Part shown: in pieces, positions 53,253-61,232 of the stretch | How positions within the stretch are numbered: position 1 is the stretch's first letter | How the letters are laid out: the number at the start of each line of letters is the position of its first letter | Assembly: GCA_963674805.2 (NCBI GenBank) | Contig: CAXXNY010000021.1 | Span: 434,001 to 498,000, forward strand | DNA from: CALMFG01 sp963674805 | GTDB taxonomy: Bacteria; Bacillota; Clostridia; Christensenellales; CALMFG01 | Direction: 5' to 3' | DNA: 64,000 nucleotides | Position numbers and translations under genes: made by a program | The notes under the pieces: model-generated | Told to the model about the DNA's origin: nothing | Database searches by the model: none | Seen by the model: only the letters and a program-made list of their open reading frames with translations

Positions 53253-53963
53253 ATGAAAGATAAAGTTGTATTAATAACCGGCGGATCGCAAGGATACGGA
53301 AAAGCAGCGGCAGAATGCTTTTCGGAGGCCGGGGCAAAAGTCGTTATTCTGTCGCGGTCCGAGGACAGATTGAAAAAAGCGATGGAAGCAACAGGCGCGG
53401 ACAGTTATATCGCAATGGATGTGAAAAATGCGGATGACTGGGAAAACATTGCCCGTAAGCATATTCAAGAAAAATACGGCAGAATTGATGTTCTCATTAA
53501 TAATGCCGGCGGAGCCGTAAAATTGGGCGATATCGCTTCGATGAGCGCGGCAACAATTGATGAGATTATAGCGTTGAATCTGTGCAGCGCCATATACGGC
53601 GCAAACACGTTTGCCGGCATGATGATGAAGCAGAAAAGCGGCACCATAATCAATGTGGCGTCTGCCTGCGCCAAGCATGCCTGGCCGGGATGGTCGGTGT
53701 ATGCCGCGGCGAAATGGGGCGTGCTGGGATTTTCCAAGAACCTTTATGTGGATCTCCAGCCGTATCAAATACGCGTCAGTTGTATCATACCGGGCGCCGG
53801 GGCAACAAATTTTATGGAGCACGCCGGCGCTGCAAACATGAATGTTAGATTACAAGCGGAAGACATCGGACAAGCAATGCTCTATATCAGCTCTCTGCCG
53901 CCGCATGTGGTAGTGGAAGAAATGATTGTGTGGGGCAGTGACCAATGTGTGGTTCCGTTATAG
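53253..53963 (+). CDS. SDR oxidoreductase, probable polyol/sugar dehydrogenase
   Basis: A 236-residue classical SDR. ATG 53253 gives MKDKVVLITGGSQGYG, the normal N-terminus; earlier in-frame codons overlap the permease stop or lack a ribosome site. Cofactor loop TGGSQGYG, NNAGG, Ser in INVASACAKHAW, catalytic VYAAAKWGVLGF with Tyr and Lys. Its place between the transporter and L-pentulose enzymes suggests oxidation of an imported polyol (for example an L-arabitol- or xylitol-type compound) or reduction of a ketose; the actual substrate is not shown. The C-terminus ends in a short hydrophobic stretch. Confidence 0.82.
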   Translation: MKDKVVLITGGSQGYGKAAAECFSEAGAKVVILSRSEDRLKKAMEATGADSYIAMDVKNADDWENIARKHIQEKYGRIDVLINNAGGAVKLGDIASMSAATIDEIIALNLCSAIYGANTFAGMMMKQKSGTIINVASACAKHAWPGWSVYAAAKWGVLGFSKNLYVDLQPYQIRVSCIIPGAGATNFMEHAGAANMNVRLQAEDIGQAMLYISSLPPHVVVEEMIVWGSDQCVVPL

Positions 53964-54012
53964 AGAAATAAAATCCAAAACATAGGTGCTTTTAGCTGTG
54001 GAGGGGAAAACA

Positions 54013-54660
54013 ATGTATGAGTCAGACAAAAGAGAAATAATACAAGCAGCGCTGGAAATCAAGGCTTATGGTTTGATTGCCCTTTCCGGCGGCAATGTCA
54101 GCGTCAGAGAACCGAATGGCGATATTGTTGTGACGCCGTCCGGGACTGCGTATGAAACAATGACGGAAAACGATTTGATCGTTTTAAACGCTGAAGGCGG
54201 ACGGATAGAAGGAAGCCTGAGGGAATCGGTCGATACTGTTGCATTGCTGTATATCTACGACAAGATGCCGGGCGTGAATGCGATTATCCATACGCACCAG
54301 CCCTATGCGACGGCAGTCGGATTGATTGGCGATAAGTTCCCCGCAGCAGTGACCACGCTGGCAAACGTAACACTCGGGGAAGTCAACGTGGCACCGTACA
54401 GTTCACCGGCAAGCCTGGATATGGGTATTCAAACAGTGGACTATATCAACGGAAAAAACGCCGTGATCTTAAAACACCACGGTGTAGTGACAATCGGCAA
54501 AGACCTGAAGGAAGCGCTTTACGCGGCCATCTATATGGAAGAAGCGGCGAAAGCCTACCTGGCGGCCAAGGCGGCAGGTGATCCGGTGATTATGACGGAA
54601 GAACAGACACGTATAGCGGTGGAAGTCCATAAGACATACGGGCAGGGAAAAGGCAAATAA
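54013..54660 (+). CDS. Class II aldolase/epimerase family protein
   Basis: A 215-residue Zn-dependent enzyme of the AraD/FucA family. ATG 54013 follows GGAGGGG. Motifs: LSGGNVSVRE, VVTPSGTAYETM, then Zn ligands in IIHTHQPYATAVG and LKHHGVVTIG. It lacks the AraD-specific THADNFYG block seen in the true AraD at 16384 and looks more like L-fuculose-phosphate aldolases. It may be an epimerase acting as UlaF (L-ribulose 5-phosphate to D-xylulose 5-phosphate) after UlaE, or an aldolase splitting a ketose 1-phosphate to DHAP. The neighbours UlaE and LyxK favour a pentulose-phosphate substrate. Confidence 0.85.
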   Translation: MYESDKREIIQAALEIKAYGLIALSGGNVSVREPNGDIVVTPSGTAYETMTENDLIVLNAEGGRIEGSLRESVDTVALLYIYDKMPGVNAIIHTHQPYATAVGLIGDKFPAAVTTLANVTLGEVNVAPYSSPASLDMGIQTVDYINGKNAVILKHHGVVTIGKDLKEALYAAIYMEEAAKAYLAAKAAGDPVIMTEEQTRIAVEVHKTYGQGKGK

Positions 54661-54745
54661 GGAATCGGGAGTGGTATGCCCGGTTGTTTAATAACAGGTA
54701 TTGAGATGAGATAACAACGCAGAAAAGACAGGGGCAAAAAAGTCA

Positions 54746-55594
54746 ATGGACAAAAAACAGAACAAATTAGGACTATATGAAAAAGCACTGCCCACTTACT
54801 TGACATGGGAAGAACGGTTATCTGCTGTGAAGGACGCTGGTTATGATTTTATCGAAATCAGTATTGATGAAACAGATGAGAGGCTGAAACGGCTGGAATG
54901 GAGCAAAAAAGAAAAAAACCAGCTTAAAGACTTGGTTTTAAAACTGGAAACGCCGATTTTGTCGCTCTGCTTAAGCGGGAACCGCAGGTTTCCCATTGGG
55001 AGCGAAAATGAAAAAATCAGGTGCAGGGGGATTAAGCTCATTAAAGATGCTGTTGATTTTGCGCTGGACGTCGGCGTCAGAGTGATTCAGCTGGCAGGGT
55101 ATGATGAATACTTAAAGCCGAGCAACAAAACAACACAGCACCATTTTTATCAATCTTTGGTTGAGTGTGTGAATTATGCGGAGAATCGGGCTGTTATGCT
55201 TGCGTGCGAAACCATGGAAAATGATCTGCTGAACTCGATTGAAAAAGCGATGGTATATGTCAAACGGATTAACTCGCCGTGGTTTAAAATCTATCCGGAT
55301 GTCGGCAACCAAACCGCAACCGGTCAGGATATACGGCAGGATTATCTGATCGGGAAAGACGATATTGTCGCGATTCACCTGAAAGATACCAAGCCGGGTA
55401 TTGTCCGGAACATTGACTTCGGCGATGGCACGGTGGACTTTGCTTCCTTTTTCAGATTGCTTAGCCAGATTGATTATCAGGGTCTGTTTGTTATTGAGAT
55501 GTGGACGGATGAGACCGATGCATCGTTCAAAATGATTAAAGATGCGCGAGAATTTATATTAGACAAAATGAAGCTGTCAAAGGAAAAGAATTAA
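54746..55594 (+). CDS. L-xylulose-5-phosphate 3-epimerase (UlaE/SgbU family)
   Basis: Interconverts L-xylulose 5-phosphate (L-ribulose 5-phosphate 3-epimerase). The 282-residue TIM-barrel protein follows E. coli UlaE closely by eye: LGLYEKALPTYLTWEERL, ISIDETDERLKRLEWS, LSLCLSGNRRFPIGSE, GVRVIQLAGYDEY, MENDLLNSIEKA, YPDVGNQTA and HLKDTKPGI, with metal-binding Glu/Asp/His at the expected places. No UlaD decarboxylase or UlaG lactonase is nearby, so this is not an ascorbate pathway; with LyxK at 57470 it should serve L-xylulose or a polyol converted to it. The ribosome site (AGGGG) is rather far upstream. Confidence 0.92.
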   Translation: MDKKQNKLGLYEKALPTYLTWEERLSAVKDAGYDFIEISIDETDERLKRLEWSKKEKNQLKDLVLKLETPILSLCLSGNRRFPIGSENEKIRCRGIKLIKDAVDFALDVGVRVIQLAGYDEYLKPSNKTTQHHFYQSLVECVNYAENRAVMLACETMENDLLNSIEKAMVYVKRINSPWFKIYPDVGNQTATGQDIRQDYLIGKDDIVAIHLKDTKPGIVRNIDFGDGTVDFASFFRLLSQIDYQGLFVIEMWTDETDASFKMIKDAREFILDKMKLSKEKN

Positions 55595-55616
55595 ACCATT
55601 TACGGAGGAGAAGAAT

Positions 55617-56768
55617 ATGCAATTTCAACATTATGTCCCTAACCGTATTGAATTCGGAGCCGGGAAATTAGGAACTATCGGAACACATGCAAAAACATAT
55701 GGAACAATGGCGATGATTGTGACGACGGGGCCGTTCTTCCAGAAAACAGGGCTGGTCGGCCGTATACGAAATTATCTGAAGGAAGCCGGCGTGGACAGTG
55801 TCCTATATCTGGACGCGTCCCCAAATCCGCACTCACACGAGGCAGATAAAGGTGCGCAGATTGCGGTTGAGAAAGGCGTTGATATTGTTATTGGCGTCGG
55901 CGGCGGCAGTGCGATTGACGCAGCAAAATGTATTGCGGTCGGCGCAGCACAGGGCGAACCTACATGGCCGTACTGGATTGGTGAAAAAGAAATTTATGCG
56001 GCGCTGCCGATTATTGCAGTCACAACAACATCGGGGACGGGCAGCCATATTACACCGTATTCGGTTATTACCAACAGCGAAACCAATGAAAAACCGGGAG
56101 CAGGATCGGACCTGATGTATGCGAAAGTCGCGATTGTTGACCCGGAACTGACCGAGACACTGCCCTCAAAAATGACGGCGGCAACCGGGTTCGACGTGCT
56201 GGCGCATGCGATTGAGGCATATACCAGCGGCGATGCGACCCCGTTCTCGGATATGTACAGTGAACAAGCGATTAGGCTGACAGCCAAATACCTGATCCGT
56301 GCGATCGAAAATGGCGAAGACAAGGAAGCGCGGGAAGGCATGGCGCTTGCGGATACGCTGGCAGGCTGCGCAATTTCAATCGCGGTTATTACAATGTGCC
56401 ACGCAATCGGCCACGCAGTCGGCGGTGTCTGCAATACGGTTCACGGTGAAACGCTTGCGGCAATGACGCCAAGTTCAATGCGCCATTCTATCGGCGGCAG
56501 GCCCGAAAAGTATAAACGTATCGGAATGCTGCTGAGCGGCAAAGAAGTGATGCCGGAAGGCTGGACATCAGAAGACAGCGTAAAAGCTGTTGAAAAATTC
56601 ATTAAAGATATTGGCATGGATATTCCGCTTTCTGCACAAGGCGTTAAGGAAAGTGACTTCGATGAAATTATTGAAGGTGCGATGGGCTATATGGCCGGCG
56701 GTATGGCGCTAGATCCGGTGCCGGTAACCAAAGAAGATGTGCGAAAAGTGCTCGAAGAATCATTTTAA
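55617..56768 (+). CDS. Iron-containing alcohol dehydrogenase
   Basis: A 383-residue group III (Fe) alcohol dehydrogenase. Cofactor and substrate motifs: GVGGGSAIDAAKCIAV, TTTSGTGSHITPYSV, then metal ligands in FDVLAHAIEAYTS, MCHAIGHAVGGVCNTVHGE. GGAGGAG precedes the ATG. Family members reduce aldehydes or oxidise polyols and diols (glycerol, lactaldehyde/propanediol, butanol). In this operon it may oxidise a polyol to the ketose phosphorylated by the kinase, or reduce an aldehyde made by aldolases, including acetaldehyde from the DeoC microcompartment downstream. Confidence 0.93.
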   Translation: MQFQHYVPNRIEFGAGKLGTIGTHAKTYGTMAMIVTTGPFFQKTGLVGRIRNYLKEAGVDSVLYLDASPNPHSHEADKGAQIAVEKGVDIVIGVGGGSAIDAAKCIAVGAAQGEPTWPYWIGEKEIYAALPIIAVTTTSGTGSHITPYSVITNSETNEKPGAGSDLMYAKVAIVDPELTETLPSKMTAATGFDVLAHAIEAYTSGDATPFSDMYSEQAIRLTAKYLIRAIENGEDKEAREGMALADTLAGCAISIAVITMCHAIGHAVGGVCNTVHGETLAAMTPSSMRHSIGGRPEKYKRIGMLLSGKEVMPEGWTSEDSVKAVEKFIKDIGMDIPLSAQGVKESDFDEIIEGAMGYMAGGMALDPVPVTKEDVRKVLEESF

Positions 56769-56777
56769 GGAACGATT

Positions 56778-57287
56778 ATGAGAAAAGTAGGCATTAAAAC
56801 CCTTTCTAAGGAAGCATTTGATAAATACGGATCGTACGCAAGCGTGTTGAATCCGGAAGGTGAATATTTCGGCGAAGAACCGGTGTTATTTTACCGGGAC
56901 ATGGTACAGCAAAGCCTTGGCGGCGCGGCCAATGTGTCTTATTCGGCATGTGTGGTCAGCCAGCGTCCGCACATCATTGAGAATGCCGAAGTGCATGATT
57001 ATTGCCATGAATCGATTATCTGCCTGGACGGCGATTATCTGATGCATGTTGCACCGGCGACCAGCGAAAAGGCAATTCCGTACGATAAAATAGAGGTGTT
57101 CTTGATACCCAAAGGGACGCTCATTAATGTCAAGGCAGGAGTCTGGCATCAGGCCGGATTCCCGTATCAATGTGAAAAGGTTCATATCCTGTGTGCGCTT
57201 CCGGAGAGGACCTATCAGAGCGACTGCTATTTTGAGGCGATTCCGGAAGACAAGCAAATACAGGTACTGGACGAGTTTGTAGATTGA
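56778..57287 (+). CDS. Cupin-fold protein, ureidoglycolate lyase (AllA)-like
   Basis: A 169-residue protein whose start KTLSKEAFDKYGSYASVL and middle (AEVHDYCHESIICLDGDYLMHVAP, IPKGTLINVKAGVWHQAGFP) follow the AllA cupin pattern, with His/Glu/Gln positions suited to a metal or acid site. AllA itself belongs to allantoin breakdown, but no purine gene is near, so the protein more likely acts on a sugar acid or as a sugar-phosphate isomerase/mutarotase in this operon. Ten bases separate it from the dehydrogenase gene. Function not assigned. Confidence 0.65.
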   Translation: MRKVGIKTLSKEAFDKYGSYASVLNPEGEYFGEEPVLFYRDMVQQSLGGAANVSYSACVVSQRPHIIENAEVHDYCHESIICLDGDYLMHVAPATSEKAIPYDKIEVFLIPKGTLINVKAGVWHQAGFPYQCEKVHILCALPERTYQSDCYFEAIPEDKQIQVLDEFVD

Positions 57288-57371
57288 TGTCAAGACAGCG
57301 GGATGGATACATAACGCGCATCATTGATAGCCAGATGCGCGGCAGTTTTATCCTAATAGTTTTTTTCATGT

Positions 57372-57426
57372 GCTTTAACTGAGGGCGCCAGTCTTCAGTT
57401 AAAGCCTTTGTATTTTGGTGTATAAT
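57372..57426 (+). promoter_or_regulatory. Perfect 11-bp inverted repeat and -10 element before the kinase gene
   Basis: GCTTTAACTGA (57372-57382) and TCAGTTAAAGC (57395-57405) are exact reverse complements with a 12-base loop, followed by CTTTGTATTTT and then TATAAT (57421-57426). It can be a terminator for the upstream operon, an operator over the -35 region of a kinase promoter, or both. No good -35 is seen. Confidence 0.6.
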
Positions 57427-57469
57427 AAAAATAAGAATGAAGGGGTTTGAATCTGCAAAGGGAGAGGGC

Positions 57470-59005
57470 ATGGATAAGAAATACTTGTTGGGTCTGGATA
57501 ACGGCGGAACCATGACGAAGGCCGCGCTCTACAGCACCGATGGCGAAGAGATGGCGGTAGCGTCTGTTCCCGTAAAACCGATTATGGAAAAGGTCGGGTT
57601 TGTTGAACGGGACATGATAGTGTTTTGGGAGGCGAACGCGCAGGCCATACGCGAGGTGATGCAAAAAGCTGCAGTGGACCCGGGGGATATAGCCGGAGTG
57701 GCGGTGACCGGCCACGGTAACGGCGCATACTTTGTTGACGAAGCCGGGAAACCCGTCGGCAACGGCATCATTTCGACCGATACACGGGCAAAAGACTATG
57801 TCGAACGATGGAACCGGGACGGAACGTATGAAAAACTGCTGCCCAAGACGATGCAGATTATTTGGGCGGGACAGCTGATGCCGATTATCGCCTGGCACGC
57901 CGATCATGCAAAGGAGCAGCTTGACCGCGTCAGATGGGCGCTCGGCTGTAAGGACTATATACGTTTCTGCCTTACGGGAGAGGCATATGCCGAACTGACC
58001 GATATTTCCGTATCCAGCGGGCTGAACCTGAACACCATTGATTATGATGATGAAATATTGGAGTTGTTTGGCATTAAGGCATATAAGCACATGCTGCCGC
58101 CGCTTAAAAAGTGCACAGATATCTGCGGCACCGTGACAAAAAAAGCGGCAGAAGAAACGGGCTTAATCGAGGGGACGCCGGTAGCGGGAGGGCTTTGCGA
58201 TGTTGCGGCGTGCTGTATCGGCACAGGCGTCACATCCACCGAAAATGTCTGTATGATTGCCGGAACGTGGAGCATCAATGAATTTATCTCGAAAAAGCCG
58301 ATTATCTCAAAAGACCTCTTCCAGACGGCGCTGTATTGTATCGACGATTACTGGATGATATTAGAGAACAGCATGACATCGGCAAGCAATCTGGAATGGT
58401 TTGTACAGAATTTCATGCAGAAAGAAAAAGCAGAGATGGAGGCAGACGGGAAAAGCGTATTTGATGCGGCGAATGCAATGGCGGCATCGATCGAAACCGA
58501 GGACTGCCCGATTATTTTTCTGCCTTTCCTTTACGGCACCAACGTTAACGCTGACGCGAAGGCCTGTTTTATGGGGATGAGCGGACTGCACAAAAAAGCG
58601 CACTTATTGCGGGCGATCTATGAGGGTGTGGCGTTTTCGCACCGCAGCCATCTTGAAAATCTGCTTAAGTTCAGGGATATGCCGAGCAGTATCCGTATCT
58701 CCGGCGGTGCGGCCAGGTCAAAAGTCTGGGTGCAGATATTCTCGGATGTGTTTCAGCTTCCGATAGAAGTCTCTGCAGCATCGGAACTGGGAACGATGGG
58801 TGCGGCCATGTGTGCGGGAATCGGCAGCGGATGGATAGCTGATTTTTATCAGGCAGCGGACAGATTCTCTAAAATTTCATTCAGATGTACGCCGGATGCA
58901 TCGAAAAAACAGATCTATGAGGATAAGTTTCAGCTGTACCGCCACCTGAATTCCAAGCTGGATGGGAGCTGGAGAAAATGGGATGAAATCATAAAAAAGC
59001 ATTGA
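57470..59005 (+). CDS. L-xylulokinase-type FGGY kinase (LyxK-like)
   Basis: A 511-residue ATP-dependent kinase. ATG 57470 has GGAG (57461-57464) five bases upstream. N-terminal YLLGLDNGGTMTKAALY, FVERDMIVFWEANAQAIRE, VAVTGHGNGAYFVDE, STDTRAKDYVERW and later AGTWSINEF and RISGGAARSKVW match L-xylulose/3-keto-L-gulonate kinases (LyxK) rather than glycerol or D-xylulose kinases. Product L-xylulose 5-phosphate is the substrate of the UlaE-type epimerase at 54746. It is followed 43 bases later by a SorC regulator. Confidence 0.88.
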   Translation: MDKKYLLGLDNGGTMTKAALYSTDGEEMAVASVPVKPIMEKVGFVERDMIVFWEANAQAIREVMQKAAVDPGDIAGVAVTGHGNGAYFVDEAGKPVGNGIISTDTRAKDYVERWNRDGTYEKLLPKTMQIIWAGQLMPIIAWHADHAKEQLDRVRWALGCKDYIRFCLTGEAYAELTDISVSSGLNLNTIDYDDEILELFGIKAYKHMLPPLKKCTDICGTVTKKAAEETGLIEGTPVAGGLCDVAACCIGTGVTSTENVCMIAGTWSINEFISKKPIISKDLFQTALYCIDDYWMILENSMTSASNLEWFVQNFMQKEKAEMEADGKSVFDAANAMAASIETEDCPIIFLPFLYGTNVNADAKACFMGMSGLHKKAHLLRAIYEGVAFSHRSHLENLLKFRDMPSSIRISGGAARSKVWVQIFSDVFQLPIEVSAASELGTMGAAMCAGIGSGWIADFYQAADRFSKISFRCTPDASKKQIYEDKFQLYRHLNSKLDGSWRKWDEIIKKH

Positions 59006-59030
59006 CAAATGTTATTATTTATGTTTACTT
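59002..59030 (+). promoter_or_regulatory. SorC-regulator promoter overlapping a TGACAAATGTTA site
   Basis: TTGACA (59002-59007) overlaps the kinase stop codon; TTTACT (59024-59029) is the likely -10 with a 16-base spacer. TGACAAATGTTA (59003-59014) differs at one base from the operator at 48299, implying autoregulation by the SorC protein. Confidence 0.6.
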
Positions 59031-59048
59031 AGGGCATAAGGAAAAATT

Positions 59049-60017
59049 ATGGAAACAAGATATGATATGCAGATGATGGTGCAGGTGTCAAAACTGTACT
59101 ATCTTGACGGACTAACACAACAGAGTATTGCCAAGGAACTGGGCATTTCCAGGTCTTATATTTCGATGCTTCTCTCGGAAGCACGGTACCTTGGGATTGT
59201 TGAAATCAATATTAAAAACCCGTTATCGACCAACGAAAATCTGGCGGCAAAAATGAAAGAAACGTTTGGCGTCGATAACTGCTATGTAATCCCGACCGGA
59301 GTAACAGCCATTAAACCGCTGACAAAGATTGTAGCGGCGCAGGGCGTTCTGGTTGCAGATAAACTGATCGGGAACCATTCGAATATCGGCATTGCATGGG
59401 GGACGACCTGCTACGAGTTTATGACAGCGTTCGCGAACAACAGCGGCCTTTCCGATGTCAACGTTGTTCCGCTGATTGGCGGATCATACCGGGTGTCATC
59501 CGAATACCAGCTGAACGAGATGGTGCGGATGTTTGCTGAAAAGCTGATGGGTACGCCGTCGTTTATCTATGCGCCGGCACAGGCGGAAACGGCCGAAGAA
59601 AAAGAAACCTATATGAAAAGCCAGTACATGAAAGCCATTGTGGAAAAATGGAGCAATCTGGATTTGGCCATCATTAGTATTGGAGCGCCGCCGGAATTTT
59701 ACAGTAACAAAGAAATGATTGACCCCAAAGCCATGCATAACGAATATGAAAATTCGCCCGATAAAACAGTCGGGGATATCAGCGCACGCCGCTTTAATCT
59801 GCAAGGCAAGTTTTTAGATAATGAATATAATAATATGATTATGGGAATCAGTGAAAATGATCTGCGCAAAGCGCGCAACGTGCTGTGTATCGCTGCCGGT
59901 AATCATAAGATTCTGTCCATCATTGGTGCATTGAAGTTAAATATCATTACACACTTCATTACCGATGAAAACACAGCCGCAGCATTGCTGGACTTGGTGA
60001 AAGATACCGCGAAATAA
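59049..60017 (+). CDS. SorC-family sugar-binding transcriptional regulator 1
   Basis: A 322-residue regulator: N-terminal HTH (about 8-55, KLYYLDGLTQQSIAKELGIS, RSYISMLLSEA) and a large sugar-phosphate-binding domain of the SorC/DeoR fold (about 60-320) with GIAWGTTCYEF, VPLIGGSYRV and FITDENTAAALLDL. Family members release DNA when a phosphorylated sugar binds. It lies directly after the L-xylulokinase gene; its promoter has the operator-like site shared by both transporter operons, so it is the best candidate for their repressor. Convergent with the second SorC gene, seven bases apart. Confidence 0.92.
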   Translation: METRYDMQMMVQVSKLYYLDGLTQQSIAKELGISRSYISMLLSEARYLGIVEINIKNPLSTNENLAAKMKETFGVDNCYVIPTGVTAIKPLTKIVAAQGVLVADKLIGNHSNIGIAWGTTCYEFMTAFANNSGLSDVNVVPLIGGSYRVSSEYQLNEMVRMFAEKLMGTPSFIYAPAQAETAEEKETYMKSQYMKAIVEKWSNLDLAIISIGAPPEFYSNKEMIDPKAMHNEYENSPDKTVGDISARRFNLQGKFLDNEYNNMIMGISENDLRKARNVLCIAAGNHKILSIIGALKLNIITHFITDENTAAALLDLVKDTAK

Positions 60018-60024
60018 TATTCGG

Positions 60025-60996
60025 TTATTCCCGGTCAAAGGCTTTTTCTTTTTTATCGTTGAGGATCGCAAGTGCAGCGCTCCTGTCGGTTATCAGCACA
60101 TCAATGTGCTTTCCTTTCAATGCACCCGTAATAATATCTTTTTTATCTTCCCCGCACGCGACGCCGATCACTGTGGGTATTTTTTTAAAATCAGCCAGCG
60201 ACAGCGTAATGATCCGGTCCATCAGCGGCGAATCGCACAGATTTCCGTCAATGTCAATATACCATCCGCATATGTCTCCGACCGCACCCTGATTGCGCAA
60301 TGCCTGGGCATCTTCCATTGTGATGTGGCCGGACCTGAACTGCGCGCTTAATTCCGGACGCGTCGAACCAAGGCCGACGAGTGCAACGGTGGTTTTGCCT
60401 AACCGCTGAAAGTGTTCCTGCACATGCGGTTCATCCATCAACAGATCACGCAAAATTTTACTCTTTACCATAAAAGGTGCTTGAAGGAGATAGCTGTCTC
60501 CGTTGAAAGCGCTGGCGAGGACGAGCGCCATTGCATTGGCGTCCGTATCTTTGGTTTTATTTCCGATGCCGCCGAGAATCTGAATAACGTCCACTTTTTT
60601 ATTGGCGTTATGGCGGACATTCTTCACCACATAGCTTAAAGTGGTTCCCCATGCTACGCCGAGCAAATCGCCGTGTCTTAAAAATGATTCCAAATAAATC
60701 GCCGCTGCCGCACCGACATTCTGTTTGCTTTCTTCAAGGTTATGGCTGCTTGGCGCGATAATTGCCTTACGAATGCCGAAACGTTCCTGAATGCGTTTGC
60801 CGAGTTCAACGCCAAAAGATGAAATATCGTCGATTCGTATCTGCACGATACCCTCCGCAATAGAAGCCTTTAAAAGGCGGGATACGGTGGGGCGGGAAAC
60901 ATGAACCTCTTTGGCAATCTGCTCCTGGGACATACTCTGCATGTAATATAGTTTTGCGACTTTGATTAATAAATCTCTTCTGTCATCGGTTTCCAT
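60025..60996 (-). CDS. SorC-family sugar-binding transcriptional regulator 2
   Basis: A 323-residue paralogue on the reverse strand: HTH KLYYMQSMSQEQIAKEVHVS with RPTVSRLLKA, and the effector domain with GVAWGTTLSYV, IQILGGIGNKT and VLITDRSAALAIL. It is divergent from the rpe-SDR-SDR-BMC operon; the shared intergenic region has the palindrome TGAACAAATGTTCA (61151-61164), a typical SorC/DeoR operator. It therefore most likely controls the microcompartment operon and itself. Confidence 0.92.
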   Translation of the reverse strand: METDDRRDLLIKVAKLYYMQSMSQEQIAKEVHVSRPTVSRLLKASIAEGIVQIRIDDISSFGVELGKRIQERFGIRKAIIAPSSHNLEESKQNVGAAAAIYLESFLRHGDLLGVAWGTTLSYVVKNVRHNANKKVDVIQILGGIGNKTKDTDANAMALVLASAFNGDSYLLQAPFMVKSKILRDLLMDEPHVQEHFQRLGKTTVALVGLGSTRPELSAQFRSGHITMEDAQALRNQGAVGDICGWYIDIDGNLCDSPLMDRIITLSLADFKKIPTVIGVACGEDKKDIITGALKGKHIDVLITDRSAALAILNDKKEKAFDRE

Positions 60997-61029
60997 TGTA
61001 TATGTGTCTCCATTTAACCCTATAAAAAG

Positions 61030-61058
61030 AATATATTATATTCATATGCCAAAGTCAA
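61030..61058 (-). promoter_or_regulatory. Promoter of SorC regulator 2
   Basis: On the reverse strand TTGACT (61058-61053) and TATATT (61035-61030) with a 17-base spacer. Confidence 0.65.
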
Positions 61059-61150
61059 TGAAATTGTAAGCAAATGTGCAATAAAAAACCCATATGTACA
61101 CACTTTATGTGGATAAATATGTAATAAAGCACCAATAAAGATAATAATGC

Positions 61151-61164
61151 TGAACAAATGTTCA
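61151..61164. promoter_or_regulatory. SorC-type operator palindrome
   Basis: TGAACAAATGTTCA: arms TGAACA/TGTTCA around AA. A related copy, CAAATGTGCAATAA, at 61071-61084 matches CAAATGTTCAATAA here at all but one base, so two sites lie between the divergent promoters. Confidence 0.65.
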
Positions 61165-61180
61165 ATAAGAGTAAAATAAA

Positions 61181-61209
61181 TTGACAATAAAACGCGAAAA
61201 AACTAATAT
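61181..61209 (+). promoter_or_regulatory. Promoter of the rpe-SDR-BMC operon
   Basis: TTGACA (61181-61186) and TAATAT (61204-61209), 17-base spacer, 23 bases before the ATG. Confidence 0.8.
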
Positions 61210-61232
61210 AGGAGTATCAGAGAGGGAATACT

